64,000 nt of DNA. Source: Pseudomonas sp. GV085 (GTDB lineage: Bacteria > Pseudomonadota > Gammaproteobacteria > Pseudomonadales > Pseudomonadaceae). Location of the stretch: NCBI RefSeq assembly GCF_003050925.1, contig NZ_QAOV01000005.1:248001-312000 (forward strand), read 5' to 3'. Shown one piece after another: positions 1-9,166 of this stretch (positions are counted from its first letter, which is position 1; each line of letters opens with the position of its first letter). The notes under the pieces were generated by a model, which was not told the DNA's origin, ran no database searches, and was given only the letters and a program-made list of their open reading frames with translations. Position numbers and translations under genes: made by a program.

Positions 1-621
1 GTACCGGTGGTCTTCCAGATAATTGGCTGGCGACTGGAAAGCACTGTCGTCGTCCGCTTCGGCAGCCGGGTCGAAGGCCATGTCATGGCCGGTCAGGCGA
101 CTTTCCATCTCGCGCACTTCCCGAGGCTCAACGCCGAGGCTTTCCGCCACGCGGTGGACTTCCTCGTTATTCAACCAGGCCAGACGTTTCTTCTGGCTGC
201 GCAGGTTGAAGAACAGCTTGCGCTGGGCCTTGGTGGTCGCAACCTTCACGATACGCCAGTTACGCAGGATGAATTCGTGGATTTCCGCCTTGATCCAGTG
301 CACGGCAAAGGACACCAGGCGCACGCCCATTTCCGGGTTGAAGCGCTTCACGGCCTTCATCAGGCCGACGTTGCCTTCCTGGATCAGGTCGGCCTGAGCC
401 AGGCCGTAGCCGGAATAGCTACGGGCGATATGTACGACAAAACGCAGGTGGGCGAGCACCATCTGCCGAGCCGCCCCCAAATCCTGCTCATAATAGAGAC
501 TCTCGGCCAGTTCACGCTCCCGCTCCGGCGACAGCAATGGAATGCTGTTGACGGTGTGCACATAGGCCTCCAGGTTCGCACCCGGGACCAGAGCATATGC
601 AGGTTGCAAAGAATTGGTCAT
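1..621 (-). CDS. rpoH: RNA polymerase heat-shock sigma factor RpoH (3' end cut by window edge)
   Basis: Sigma-32 directs RNA polymerase to heat-shock promoters. The visible 207 codons start with [14 protein letters not shown] and include the sigma-70 region 2 core ([17 protein letters not shown], then the region 2.4 stretch [19 protein letters not shown]) and the RpoH-box-like segment [15 protein letters not shown], which marks the RpoH group. The frame runs off the left edge, so region 4 is not visible. The start at 621 has a GGAGG Shine-Dalgarno a few bases upstream. The gene lies downstream of ftsX on the same strand, the usual Pseudomonas order, and has its own promoter in the gap. Confidence 0.97.
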   Translation of the reverse strand, partial: MTNSLQPAYALVPGANLEAYVHTVNSIPLLSPERERELAESLYYEQDLGAARQMVLAHLRFVVHIARSYSGYGLAQADLIQEGNVGLMKAVKRFNPEMGVRLVSFAVHWIKAEIHEFILRNWRIVKVATTKAQRKLFFNLRSQKKRLAWLNNEEVHRVAESLGVEPREVREMESRLTGHDMAFDPAAEADDDSAFQSPANYLEDHRY

Positions 622-670
622 ACGAAAAAACCTCCGACTTACAAACTCGTGCAGTTCAGCACTGCGAAAA

Positions 671-697
671 TTGACCGGAAACCGAAAGACAAGTTCC
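671..697 (-). promoter_or_regulatory. sigma-E/AlgU-type promoter of rpoH
   Basis: On the minus strand GGAACTT (697-691) is followed by a 16-base spacer and TCAA (674-671). This matches the extracytoplasmic sigma-E/AlgU consensus GAACTT-N16/17-TCnnA. It lies about 50 bases upstream of the rpoH start. An AlgU-dependent rpoH promoter is known in P. aeruginosa, so the assignment fits, but no transcription start can be seen from sequence alone. Confidence 0.7.
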
Positions 698-740
698 CAA
701 AACCCAAAAACGCTGAAAGGTCAATACGAGCAAAATGATA

Positions 741-1763
741 CTACTTAGGCGCAAGCTCCCTCAGGTGGCGTGCGACTGCAATCCATGCACCGATATACCC
801 CAACAGCACCGCGCCAAGCAAGAGAGACAGACCGTCGGCAACTGGCACTCCAGCCAGCGCAAAATCACTGCCGTACAAGCCGGCCAGCCCTACCACTGCG
901 TCGTTCAGCCAATCAAGGCCGAACGCCAGTACACCCCAGGACAGAATCCCCGCACCGAAGCCATACAGCGCGCCCATATACAGAAAGGGCCTGCGTACAT
1001 AGCTGTCAGTGCCGCCGACCAGTTTAATCACTTCTATCTCTGTGCGGCGGTTTTCAATATGAAGACGAATGGTATTGCCTATCACCAAAAGTAATGCAGA
1101 AACCAGAAGCACGGTCAGACCGAAGACAAATCGATCACCCAGCTTGAGGATGGCTGCCAGACGCTCGACCCAGACTAAATCAAGTTGAGCCTGTTGTACC
1201 TTCGGCAGCTCGGATAATTTTTGTCTTAATGCTTCAAGGGCCGGCTTGTCGACTTCGGTCGGCGTCACCAGTACCACGCCCGGCAGCGGGTTCTCCGGCA
1301 ACTCCTTGAGCGCCTCGCCCAGACCGGACTGCTGCTGGAATTCTTCCAGCGCCTGCTCCCGGCCAACATATTCGGCATCGGCGACGCCAGGCATGCCCTT
1401 GATCTGATCGCGCAGCGATTCACCTTCCGCCGGCTTGGCCTCAAGGTCCAGATACAGGGAAATCTGCGCCGCGCGCTGCCAGGAACCGCCCAGACGCTCG
1501 ACATTACTTAGCAAAAGTGACAGCCCCATGGGCAAACTCAGGGCCACCGCCATCACCATGCAGGTGAAAAAACTGCCGATGGGCTGCTTGCCCAGGCGGC
1601 GCAGGCTGTCCACCAGGCTGGCGCGATGGCTTTCGATCCAGGCACGGAACAACGTGGCGAAGTCCGGCCCGTCGTCATCGTCGCGTTTTTTCTTTTGCGG
1701 CTGCGGATCGGCGGCCTTCGGGGCCACGCGCTCGGAAACCTTGGGGCTACGTGTTGCGCTCAT
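741..1763 (-). CDS. ftsX: cell division protein FtsX
   Basis: Membrane partner of FtsE; the FtsEX complex couples septal peptidoglycan hydrolase activation to divisome assembly. The 340-residue protein has a basic/acidic cytoplasmic N-terminus (residues 1-60, KKKRDDDDG), a first membrane helix near 64-86, a periplasmic domain of about 120 residues, and three more helices in the last 130 residues, with the FtsX core motif RTEIEVIKLVGG. The start overlaps the ftsE stop by four bases (ATGA), so translation is probably coupled. It is the last gene of ftsY-ftsE-ftsX. Confidence 0.97.
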   Translation of the reverse strand: MSATRSPKVSERVAPKAADPQPQKKKRDDDDGPDFATLFRAWIESHRASLVDSLRRLGKQPIGSFFTCMVMAVALSLPMGLSLLLSNVERLGGSWQRAAQISLYLDLEAKPAEGESLRDQIKGMPGVADAEYVGREQALEEFQQQSGLGEALKELPENPLPGVVLVTPTEVDKPALEALRQKLSELPKVQQAQLDLVWVERLAAILKLGDRFVFGLTVLLVSALLLVIGNTIRLHIENRRTEIEVIKLVGGTDSYVRRPFLYMGALYGFGAGILSWGVLAFGLDWLNDAVVGLAGLYGSDFALAGVPVADGLSLLLGAVLLGYIGAWIAVARHLRELAPK

Positions 1764-2431
1764 ACTGCCGCCTCCCCGTCACCGATCAATCGACCGCGTT
1801 GCAGCGTCAGCATGCGATGGCGCATGCGGGCGATCAGGGCCAGGTCGTGACTGGCGATCAGCACGCTGGTACCCAGGCGATTGATGTCTTCGAACACACC
1901 CATGATCTCGGCGGCCAGACGCGGGTCGAGGTTGCCGGTCGGCTCGTCCGCCAGCAGCAAGGCCGGACGGTGGACGATAGCGCGGGCGATGCCGACGCGC
2001 TGCTGCTGACCGGTGGATAGATCACCCGGGTACAGATCGGTTTTATCCGACAGCGCCACGCGCTCCAGCGCCGAGTCCACGCGCTTGGCGATCTCGGCCT
2101 TGGACAGACCCAGGATCTGCAATGGCAACGCAACGTTGTTGAACACCGTGCGATCGAACAGCAACTGGTGATTCTGGAACACCACACCGATCTGCCGGCG
2201 CAAGAAAGGAATCTGTGCGTTACTGATGGTGCTCAGGTCTTGCCCGGCGAGCAGCAACTTGCCGCTGGTCGGGCGCTCCATCGCCAGCAACAGGCGCAAC
2301 AGCGTGGATTTACCGGCGCCGGAATGGCCGGTGACAAACAGAAACTCGCCACGACGGACTCGAAAGCTCAGCTCATGCAAGCCGACGTGACCGTTCGGGT
2401 AGCGCTTACCGACCTGTTCGAAACGAATCAT
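1760..2431 (-). CDS. ftsE: cell division ATP-binding protein FtsE
   Basis: ABC-type ATPase that drives FtsX. The 223 residues contain Walker A GHSGAGKST (about 35-43), the Q-loop FQNHQLL, the signature STGQQQRVGIARA, Walker B LLLADEPTGNLD and the H-loop ASHD. Its length is normal for FtsE. The start overlaps the ftsY stop by four bases and its stop overlaps the ftsX start by four, so the three genes form a tightly coupled operon. Confidence 0.98.
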   Translation of the reverse strand: MIRFEQVGKRYPNGHVGLHELSFRVRRGEFLFVTGHSGAGKSTLLRLLLAMERPTSGKLLLAGQDLSTISNAQIPFLRRQIGVVFQNHQLLFDRTVFNNVALPLQILGLSKAEIAKRVDSALERVALSDKTDLYPGDLSTGQQQRVGIARAIVHRPALLLADEPTGNLDPRLAAEIMGVFEDINRLGTSVLIASHDLALIARMRHRMLTLQRGRLIGDGEAAV

Positions 2432-3915
2432 GAACGCTCCCGCTCGGCAAACAATGCCTGGACAAAGGGTTCTGCTTCAAAGGTACGCAAATCGTCGATG
2501 CCTTCGCCGACGCCAATGTAGCGGATCGGCAGGCCGAATTGCTTGGCCAGGGCAAAAATCACCCCGCCCTTGGCGGTGCCGTCGAGCTTGGTCAGCGCCA
2601 GGCCAGTCAGCTCGACGGTCTGGTTGAATTGCTTGGCCTGGTTGATGGCGTTCTGGCCAGTGCCGGCGTCAAGCACCAACAGCACTTCGTGAGGTGCGTC
2701 GGCGTCGAGCTTGCCGATCACCCGGCGAACCTTTTTCAGCTCTTCCATCAGGTTGTCTTTGGTGTGCAGGCGACCGGCGGTGTCGGCGATCAGCACATCG
2801 ATGCCACGAGCCTTGGCGGCCTGTACGGCGTCGAAGATCACCGAAGCCGAGTCGGCGCCAGTGTGCTGCGCGATCACCGGGATCTTGTTGCGCTCGCCCC
2901 AGACCTGCAATTGCTCCACCGCCGCGGCGCGGAAGGTGTCGCCGGCGGCAAGCATGACTTTCTTGCCTTCCAGCTGCAGTTTCTTCGCCAGCTTGCCGAT
3001 GGTGGTGGTCTTGCCGGCACCGTTGACGCCAACGACCAGAATCACGAACGGCTTGTTCTGCGAGGTGACTTTCAGCGGTTGCTCTACAGGTTTGAGCATG
3101 GCCGCCAGCTCAGCCTGCAGGGATTTGTACAGGGCATCGGCGTCGGCCAGCTCTTTGCGTGCGACCTTCTGCGTCAGGCGCTGGATGATCACCGAAGTGG
3201 CTTCGACACCGACGTCGGCGGTCAGCAAGCGGGTTTCGAGGTCTTCCAGCAGTTCGTCATCGATGACCTTCTTGCCCAGAAACAGGCTGGCCATGCCTTC
3301 GCCGATACTGGCGCTGGTCTTGGACAGGCCCTGCTTGAGACGGGCGAAGAAACCGGCTTTGGTTTCTTCGGTGCGCACTGGCTGGACTGGGGTTTCGACG
3401 GGAGCGGGAGCGGGGGCGGGAGCGGGAGCGGGTGCTGCAACAATCGGCGCTGCCGGTTCGATTACAACCGGTGCAGGTGCAGGCTCAGCCACAGCGACTG
3501 GCGCCACCACCGGCTCGACCACAGGCGCATGAACCGGGGCCGGCGCAAACTCAGCCGGGGCCGGAATCGGCGGTGTCATGTGGGGGGCCTGGTCATTCTC
3601 GACCAGTGCCACCGGCTCTTCCGCCACGGGCAATGTCAGCCATGGCTCGGTGGCGGTGGTCAGCGGTTGCTCGATGATTTCACGGGCAGGTTCGGCGACG
3701 ACTTCGGCCTGCGTCTGCAGCACTGGCTCGGCAATCGGCAGAGCAACCGGTGCAGGCGCTTCTTCTATTACCGGGACAGGCGTCTGCGCTGGTTCAGGAA
3801 TGGCTTGTGGCTGTTCGACGACGGGTTCCTGCGGCTTTTTGCGCAGCCATCCGAACAGGCTTTTTTTCTCGCCAGCCGCAGCTGGGGTCTTCTTGTCGTC
3901 GTTGGAACCAAACAT
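2428..3915 (-). CDS. ftsY: signal recognition particle receptor FtsY
   Basis: SRP receptor GTPase that docks ribosome-SRP complexes at the membrane. The 495 residues have a short basic start (FGWLRKKPQ, 21-29) and a long Pro/Ala/Glu/Val-rich linker (30-185, with an (AP)n run near 160-172). The NG domain follows, with G1 GVNGAGKTT (296-304), DTAGR (378-382) and TKLDGTAKGG (442-451). The acidic A domain is unusually rich in proline and alanine, as in other pseudomonads. First gene of ftsYEX; the Shine-Dalgarno is weak. Confidence 0.97.
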   Translation of the reverse strand: MFGSNDDKKTPAAAGEKKSLFGWLRKKPQEPVVEQPQAIPEPAQTPVPVIEEAPAPVALPIAEPVLQTQAEVVAEPAREIIEQPLTTATEPWLTLPVAEEPVALVENDQAPHMTPPIPAPAEFAPAPVHAPVVEPVVAPVAVAEPAPAPVVIEPAAPIVAAPAPAPAPAPAPVETPVQPVRTEETKAGFFARLKQGLSKTSASIGEGMASLFLGKKVIDDELLEDLETRLLTADVGVEATSVIIQRLTQKVARKELADADALYKSLQAELAAMLKPVEQPLKVTSQNKPFVILVVGVNGAGKTTTIGKLAKKLQLEGKKVMLAAGDTFRAAAVEQLQVWGERNKIPVIAQHTGADSASVIFDAVQAAKARGIDVLIADTAGRLHTKDNLMEELKKVRRVIGKLDADAPHEVLLVLDAGTGQNAINQAKQFNQTVELTGLALTKLDGTAKGGVIFALAKQFGLPIRYIGVGEGIDDLRTFEAEPFVQALFAERERS

Positions 3916-4258
3916 GGAGGACGGCTATCTCACGGTAGCGACGCGCCAATGGCGCCCCGGCAAATAAATATTCGATGCAGAACAGACTGCGATTGACCCA
4001 GCTTGTTCACGCGCAACATTTTGTCGAAGTGCTCAGCGGCACCTCAAGCAATCGATTTCTCATAGGACTAAAGCAGCAAAATCGGCGAAAAAGCGGAACT
4101 CGGTTGATAAATATCCACCTTCCGTCGCAAACCCATACAACCTGATCAAGCATAAAGGCCTGATAGGCGTGGCCGCCGCTAAAACGGATCAGTATCCTAG
4201 CACCCTCTCGCCCGCTGACGCTAAGAACAAGCGGGCAGCCCCAAAGGTTTAAAAACGA
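3916..4258. other. divergent intergenic region ftsY / M16 peptidase
   Basis: This 343-base gap separates ftsY (leftward) from the first M16 peptidase (rightward) and must hold both promoters. I find no convincing -35/-10 pair. The only clear structure is CCCGCT/AGCGGG (4211-4216 and 4230-4235, 13-base loop) just before the peptidase start. No open frame here looks like a gene. Confidence 0.5.
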
Positions 4259-5614
4259 ATGAATGCTCTTGCCCGCCGCGCCGCAGGCCTGCTGCTCAGC
4301 ACAGTTTGCCTGCCTCTCTCGGCCTTGGCCGCCGACCCGCAACCCACCCACGAATTCACCCTCGACAATGGCCTGAAGGTGGTCGTGCGTGAGGACCACC
4401 GTGCGCCCGTGGTGGTTTCCCAGGTCTGGTACAAGGTCGGCTCCAGCTACGAGACGCCGGGCAATACCGGCCTGTCCCACGCTCTGGAACACATGATGTT
4501 CAAGGGTAGCGAGAAGGTTGGCCCCGGCGAAGCCTCGCTGATCCTGCGCGACCTCGGCGCCGAAGAGAATGCATTCACCAGCGACGACTTCACCGCGTAC
4601 TACCAGGTGCTGGCCCGGGATCGCCTGGGCGTAGCCTTCGAGCTTGAAGCCGACCGCATGGCCAGCCTGCGCCTGCCGCCCGACGAGTTCGCCAAGGAAA
4701 TCGAAGTCATCAAGGAAGAGCGTCGCCTGCGCACCGACGACAAGCCGATGTCCAAGGCCTACGAGCGCTTCAAGGCCATGGCCTACCCGGCTAGCGGCTA
4801 CCACACGCCGACCATCGGCTGGATGGCCGACCTTGAACGGATGAACGTCGAAGAACTGCGCCACTGGTACGAAACCTGGTACGTGCCCAACAACGCCACG
4901 CTGGTGGTGGTTGGCGATGTCACGCCGGACGAAGTCAAAACCCTGGCCCAACGCTACTTCGGCCCGATCGCCAAGCGTGAAGTGCCCGCCGCGAAAAAAC
5001 CGCTGGAATTGGCCGAGCCGGGCGAGCGCCAGATCACCCTGCATGTGCAGACCCAACTGCCTAGCCTGATGCTGGCCTTCAACGTGCCAAGCATCGCCAC
5101 CACCGACGACAAACGCCTGGTCAATGCGCTGCGCCTGATGTCGGCGCTGCTCGACGGCGGCTACAGCGGACGCATCCCGACACAACTGGAGCGCGGAGAA
5201 GAACTGGTGTCCGGCGGCTCGTCGAGTTACGACGCCTACACCCGTGGCGACAGCCTCTTCACCCTGTCGGCATCGCCAAACTCACAGAAACACAAGACCA
5301 TCGCCCAGGCGCAAGCCGGTTTGTGGAAGCTGCTCGACCAGCTTAAAACCACGGCGCCAACCGCTGAAGAGCTGGAACGCGTACGCGCACAAGTCATCGC
5401 CGGCCTGGTCTTCGAGCGTGACTCGATCACCAGCCAGGCCACCGCCATCGGCCAACTGGAAACCGTCGGCCTGTCATGGAAGCTGATGGACACCGAACTG
5501 GCCGATCTGGAAAGCGTCACGCCGCAAGACATCCAGAAAGCCGCCAAGCTGTATTTCACCCGCGAACGTCTCAGCGTCGCCCATGTACTGCCTCTGGAGA
5601 CGACTCATGAGTGA
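4259..5614 (+). CDS. M16 family zinc metallopeptidase, catalytic subunit (copy 1)
   Basis: Secreted or periplasmic pitrilysin-type peptidase of 451 residues. A signal peptide covers about residues 1-25 (ends LSALAAD). The inverted zinc motif HALEH is at 74-78, and the third ligand lies in the EERR segment near 153-154, so the enzyme should be active. The last bases overlap the next gene, which encodes the non-catalytic partner. Proteases of this class work as clamshell pairs on peptides; the natural substrate is unknown. A close copy lies at 7820-9166. Confidence 0.93.
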   Translation: MNALARRAAGLLLSTVCLPLSALAADPQPTHEFTLDNGLKVVVREDHRAPVVVSQVWYKVGSSYETPGNTGLSHALEHMMFKGSEKVGPGEASLILRDLGAEENAFTSDDFTAYYQVLARDRLGVAFELEADRMASLRLPPDEFAKEIEVIKEERRLRTDDKPMSKAYERFKAMAYPASGYHTPTIGWMADLERMNVEELRHWYETWYVPNNATLVVVGDVTPDEVKTLAQRYFGPIAKREVPAAKKPLELAEPGERQITLHVQTQLPSLMLAFNVPSIATTDDKRLVNALRLMSALLDGGYSGRIPTQLERGEELVSGGSSSYDAYTRGDSLFTLSASPNSQKHKTIAQAQAGLWKLLDQLKTTAPTAEELERVRAQVIAGLVFERDSITSQATAIGQLETVGLSWKLMDTELADLESVTPQDIQKAAKLYFTRERLSVAHVLPLETTHE

Positions 5615-7097
5615 GCGTAAACCCTCCCGCCTGGCCCTGATCGGCCTGGTCGCCGTCGCCGTTATCGGCTCCACCGCGTTCTATTTGTCGCGCCCTGGCG
5701 AAACCAATGCCAGCGAAGCCCTGGACAAGGCCAAGGCCAGCCAGAAACTGCAGTCGCTGACCGAGCTCGACGGTAAGGCGCCGGACCACCGCAAGCTGGA
5801 CGTACAAACCTGGAGCACTGCCGAAGGTGCGAAAGTGGTGTTCGTCGAAGCCCATGAGTTGCCGATGTTCGACATGCGCCTGATCTTCGCCGCCGGCAGT
5901 AGCCAGGACGGTGACGCACCGGGTGTGGCGGTGTTGACCAACGCCATGCTCAACGAAGGCGTGGCCGGCAAAGACGTCGGTGCCATTGCCCAGGGCTTCG
6001 AAGGCCTGGGCGCCGATTTCGGCAATGGCGCTTACAAGGACATGGCCATCGCGTCGCTGCGCAGCCTCAGTGACAAGGACAAGCGCGAGTCGGCCCTGAA
6101 GCTGTTCGCCGAAGTCGTCGGCAAACCGACTTTCCCCGCCGACTCGTTTGCCCGCATCAAGAACCAGATGCTCGCCGGTTTTGAATACCAGAAACAGAAC
6201 CCGGGCAAACTGGCGAGCCTGGAACTGATGAACCGCTTGTACGGTGATCACCCGTACGCACACGCCAGCGACGGCACGGCGAAAACCGTCCCGGCGATCA
6301 CCGTGGCCCAACTGCGTGCTTTTCACGAGAAAGCCTACGCAGCCGGTAACGTGGTAATCGCGCTGGTCGGCGACCTGTCCCGCGCGCAAGCCGAAGCGAT
6401 TGCCGCCCAGGTGTCCAGCGCCCTGCCCAGAGGCCCGGCCTTGCCGAAAATCGCGCAACCGGTCGAGCCCAAGGCCAGCGTCGGCCATATCGAGTTCCCG
6501 TCCAAGCAGACCAACCTGATGCTCGCGCAACTGGGCATCGACCGTGATGACCCGGACTACGCGGCATTGTCCATGGGCAACCAGATTCTTGGTGGCGGCG
6601 GCTTCGGCACCCGCTTGATGAGCGAAGTGCGCGAGAAGCGTGGCCTGACTTACGGCGTGTATTCGGGCTTCACGCCGATGCAGGCGCGTGGCCCGTTCAT
6701 GATCAACCTGCAGACCCGCGCCGAGATGAGCGAAGGCACCCTGAAACTGGTGCAGGATGTACTGGCCGACTACCTTGAAACCGGCCCGACTGAAAAAGAG
6801 CTCGACGACGCCAAGCGCGAGCTGGCCGGCAGTTTCCCGCTGTCCACCGCGAGCAACGCCGATATCGTCGGCCAACTGGGCGCGATCGGTTTCTACAACC
6901 TGCCGTTGAGTCATCTGGAAGACTTCATGCAACAGTCCCAGGCCTTGACCATCGAGCAGGTCAAAGCCGCCATGAACAAACACCTGGACACGGACAAAAT
7001 GGTCATCGTCAGCGTTGGCCCGACCGTGCCGCAAAAGCCGTTACCGGCCCCTACTGACAAACCTTCCGAGCAACCGCTCGGGGTTCCGGAGCATTAA
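5607..7097 (+). CDS. M16 family peptidase-like protein, non-catalytic subunit (copy 1)
   Basis: 496 residues starting MSERKPSRLALIG, with an N-terminal membrane anchor or uncleaved signal near residues 8-27. The M16 fold is recognisable (TYGVYSGFTPMQARG and the RxELAGSFPL region), but the position of the zinc motif reads AMLNEGVAGKD instead of HxxEH, so it cannot bind zinc in the usual way. The start at 5607 overlaps the upstream gene by eight bases and has a CTGGAG ribosome site inside that gene. It probably forms a heterodimer with the 4259-5614 product. Confidence 0.9.
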   Translation: MSERKPSRLALIGLVAVAVIGSTAFYLSRPGETNASEALDKAKASQKLQSLTELDGKAPDHRKLDVQTWSTAEGAKVVFVEAHELPMFDMRLIFAAGSSQDGDAPGVAVLTNAMLNEGVAGKDVGAIAQGFEGLGADFGNGAYKDMAIASLRSLSDKDKRESALKLFAEVVGKPTFPADSFARIKNQMLAGFEYQKQNPGKLASLELMNRLYGDHPYAHASDGTAKTVPAITVAQLRAFHEKAYAAGNVVIALVGDLSRAQAEAIAAQVSSALPRGPALPKIAQPVEPKASVGHIEFPSKQTNLMLAQLGIDRDDPDYAALSMGNQILGGGGFGTRLMSEVREKRGLTYGVYSGFTPMQARGPFMINLQTRAEMSEGTLKLVQDVLADYLETGPTEKELDDAKRELAGSFPLSTASNADIVGQLGAIGFYNLPLSHLEDFMQQSQALTIEQVKAAMNKHLDTDKMVIVSVGPTVPQKPLPAPTDKPSEQPLGVPEH

Positions 7098-7693
7098 TGG
7101 CAAGCCCAAAAAAACCCGCCAAAAACGTCCACAACGGCGTGAACCAGCTGCGCATCATCGGCGGCGAATGGCGCAGCCGCAAGCTGAACTTCCCTGACGC
7201 CCCGGGCCTGCGCCCGACGCCGGATCGCGTGCGTGAAACCCTGTTCAACTGGCTCGCGCCTTACGTGCCGGGCGCCAAGGTGCTCGACCCGTTCACCGGC
7301 AGTGGCGCGCTGTTCCTCGAAGCCCTGTCCCGTGGCGCGGCCATGGGTCAGGCGCTGGACGCCAGCAGTATCGCGGTGTCCAGCCTGAAAGAGCACCTGG
7401 GCACATTGCGGTGCACCAATGGCCAGGTCCAGACCGCCGATGCCCTGCGCTACCTGGAAACCCAGACCGCGACGGCCTACGACCTGGTATTCCTCGACCC
7501 GCCGTTCAACCAGAACCTGCTGCCCGCTGTTTGCAAGTTGCTCGAAGAGCGCCAATGGCTGGCCGAAGACGCCTGGGTGTACACCGAAAGCGAGTCCGCG
7601 CCGTCGACCCTGGGCCTGCCGGAGAACTGGCGACTGCACCGGGAGCAGAAATCCGGACGCGTGTATTACTCGTTGTGGCAGCGCAGCGCCTGA
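7097..7693 (+). CDS. rsmD: 16S rRNA (guanine(966)-N(2))-methyltransferase RsmD
   Basis: Methylates G966 of 16S rRNA using S-adenosylmethionine. The 198 residues show the family N-terminus LRIIGGEWRSRKL, the LRPTPDRVRETLFNWL segment, SAM motif I VLDPFTGSGALFLEALSRG (62-80) and the catalytic DPPF (133-136). The start codon shares its A with the stop of the upstream M16 gene (TAATG), so it is co-translated with that operon. Length is normal. Confidence 0.96.
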   Translation: MASPKKPAKNVHNGVNQLRIIGGEWRSRKLNFPDAPGLRPTPDRVRETLFNWLAPYVPGAKVLDPFTGSGALFLEALSRGAAMGQALDASSIAVSSLKEHLGTLRCTNGQVQTADALRYLETQTATAYDLVFLDPPFNQNLLPAVCKLLEERQWLAEDAWVYTESESAPSTLGLPENWRLHREQKSGRVYYSLWQRSA

Positions 7694-7819
7694 CGTTTCG
7701 GCGAGACGACTGCCCCCAACCTGGTTGTGAAGTGCACTACATAGTTACCGCCTGACATCCTTACGGATCATCCACAGTGGCTTGCGCAATAACCTGCAAA
7801 CCACTGAGGATGAACACGG

Positions 7820-9166
7820 ATGAACATCTCCCGCAGCCTATTCATGCTGCCCTTTATCGCCTGTCTGCCGCTCATGGCCAGCGCGGCGACACCCCCTGCA
7901 ACACAAGACTTCGTACTGGATAACGGCCTCAAGGTTGTCGTGCGCGAGGACCATCGCTCCCCCATCGTCACAGCCCAACTCTGGATCAAGGTCGGCTCAA
8001 GCTATGAACCGCCCGGCCAGTCGGGCCTGTCCCATGCCCTCGAACACATGGTTTACAAAGGCAGCAGCAAGGCCTGCGCCGCAGAGTTCGAGGCGATACT
8101 GGATAAGCTTGGCGCCAGGCAAAACGCATTCACCGGCACCGACTTCACGGTTTTTTACCAGACCCTGCCTTCCGGCCGCACTGGCGTCGCGTTCGAAATA
8201 CTGGCCGACCTGATGAGTACGGCCAAGCTGGATGCACAGGATTTCACACCCGAGCTCAAGGTCATTCAGGAAGAGCGTCGGATGCTTGTTGACGATGACA
8301 TCACCGTGCTGGCTCACGAACGACTGAACAGCATCGCCCACCCGGCCAGCGGCTACCGCACCCCGACGATTGGCTGGATGCACGATCTGCAACGCATGAA
8401 CGCCGTGCAATTGCAGCGGTGGTATCAGGCCTGGTATTCGCCGGACAATGCGACGCTGGTGGTCGTTGGCGATGTTGCACCTGAACGGATCAAGGCCCTG
8501 GCACAGCAGCACTTCGGCCACCTTGAGCGGCGAGCGACACCTGTGGCGCCTACACCCGTCGAGCTGGCTTCTGCCGGAGAACGGTCACTGACCCTGTATG
8601 CACCGATAGCATCCCCGCGCCTGATCATGAGTTTCAACGCGCCCAGCCTGACCACGGCACCGGATCGTCGGACTGCCCATGCCCTGCGCCTGCTCGATAG
8701 GTTACTGGCCGGGTCTAACAGCGCGCGGATCAAACAGCAACTGCAACTGAGCGAGGCGATATTCACCGCGGCCGACTCAGAGTACGACGCCTTCAATCGC
8801 GGCGATTCGTTACTGACCATCAGCACCCAGCTCAACCCGGACAAGCTCAATGACGCTGACGAAGCCCTCGCCCGTCTGTGGCAAGTGATCGAATCACTGA
8901 AGAGCAAGGCACCGGAACCGACAGAACTGGCGCGCGCGAAAAACCTCCTGATCGCCAACACGGTTTATGCGCAGGATAATCTGGAAGGGCAGGCCAGCAC
9001 CTTGGGGATGCTGGAAACCATCGGCCTCGACTGGCGGCTGGCCGATCAGGATACGGATGAGCTGAACAAGGTCACTCCCCTGGATATTCAACAAGTCGCA
9101 AAGACGTACCTGACGCGTGAGCGCTTGAGTACCGCGACAGTCCTGCCGGAGAAAAACAATGGATAA
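7820..9166 (+). CDS. M16 family zinc metallopeptidase, catalytic subunit (copy 2)
   Basis: 448 residues, a paralogue of the 4259-5614 gene; the two share FVLDNGLKVVVREDHR-like, GLSHALEHM and SGYRTPTIGWM segments. Signal peptide at about 1-22 (ends MASAAT). Zinc motif HALEH at 72-76 and EERRM downstream are intact, so it should be active. Its N-terminal specificity region has diverged (YKGSSKACAAEFEAIL in place of FKGSEKVGPGEASLIL), which suggests a different substrate. It lies 126 bases after rsmD and overlaps its own non-catalytic partner by eight bases. Confidence 0.92.
   Translation: MNISRSLFMLPFIACLPLMASAATPPATQDFVLDNGLKVVVREDHRSPIVTAQLWIKVGSSYEPPGQSGLSHALEHMVYKGSSKACAAEFEAILDKLGARQNAFTGTDFTVFYQTLPSGRTGVAFEILADLMSTAKLDAQDFTPELKVIQEERRMLVDDDITVLAHERLNSIAHPASGYRTPTIGWMHDLQRMNAVQLQRWYQAWYSPDNATLVVVGDVAPERIKALAQQHFGHLERRATPVAPTPVELASAGERSLTLYAPIASPRLIMSFNAPSLTTAPDRRTAHALRLLDRLLAGSNSARIKQQLQLSEAIFTAADSEYDAFNRGDSLLTISTQLNPDKLNDADEALARLWQVIESLKSKAPEPTELARAKNLLIANTVYAQDNLEGQASTLGMLETIGLDWRLADQDTDELNKVTPLDIQQVAKTYLTRERLSTATVLPEKNNG

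Noticed and set aside
4211-4235. CCCGCT/AGCGGG hairpin as a terminator
   Set aside because: The loop is 13 bases, no T run follows, and it lies just before a start codon with no gene ending there.
5571-7034. 487-codon open frame on the minus strand
   Set aside because: Antisense to the non-catalytic M16 gene, with no ribosome site or recognisable domain.
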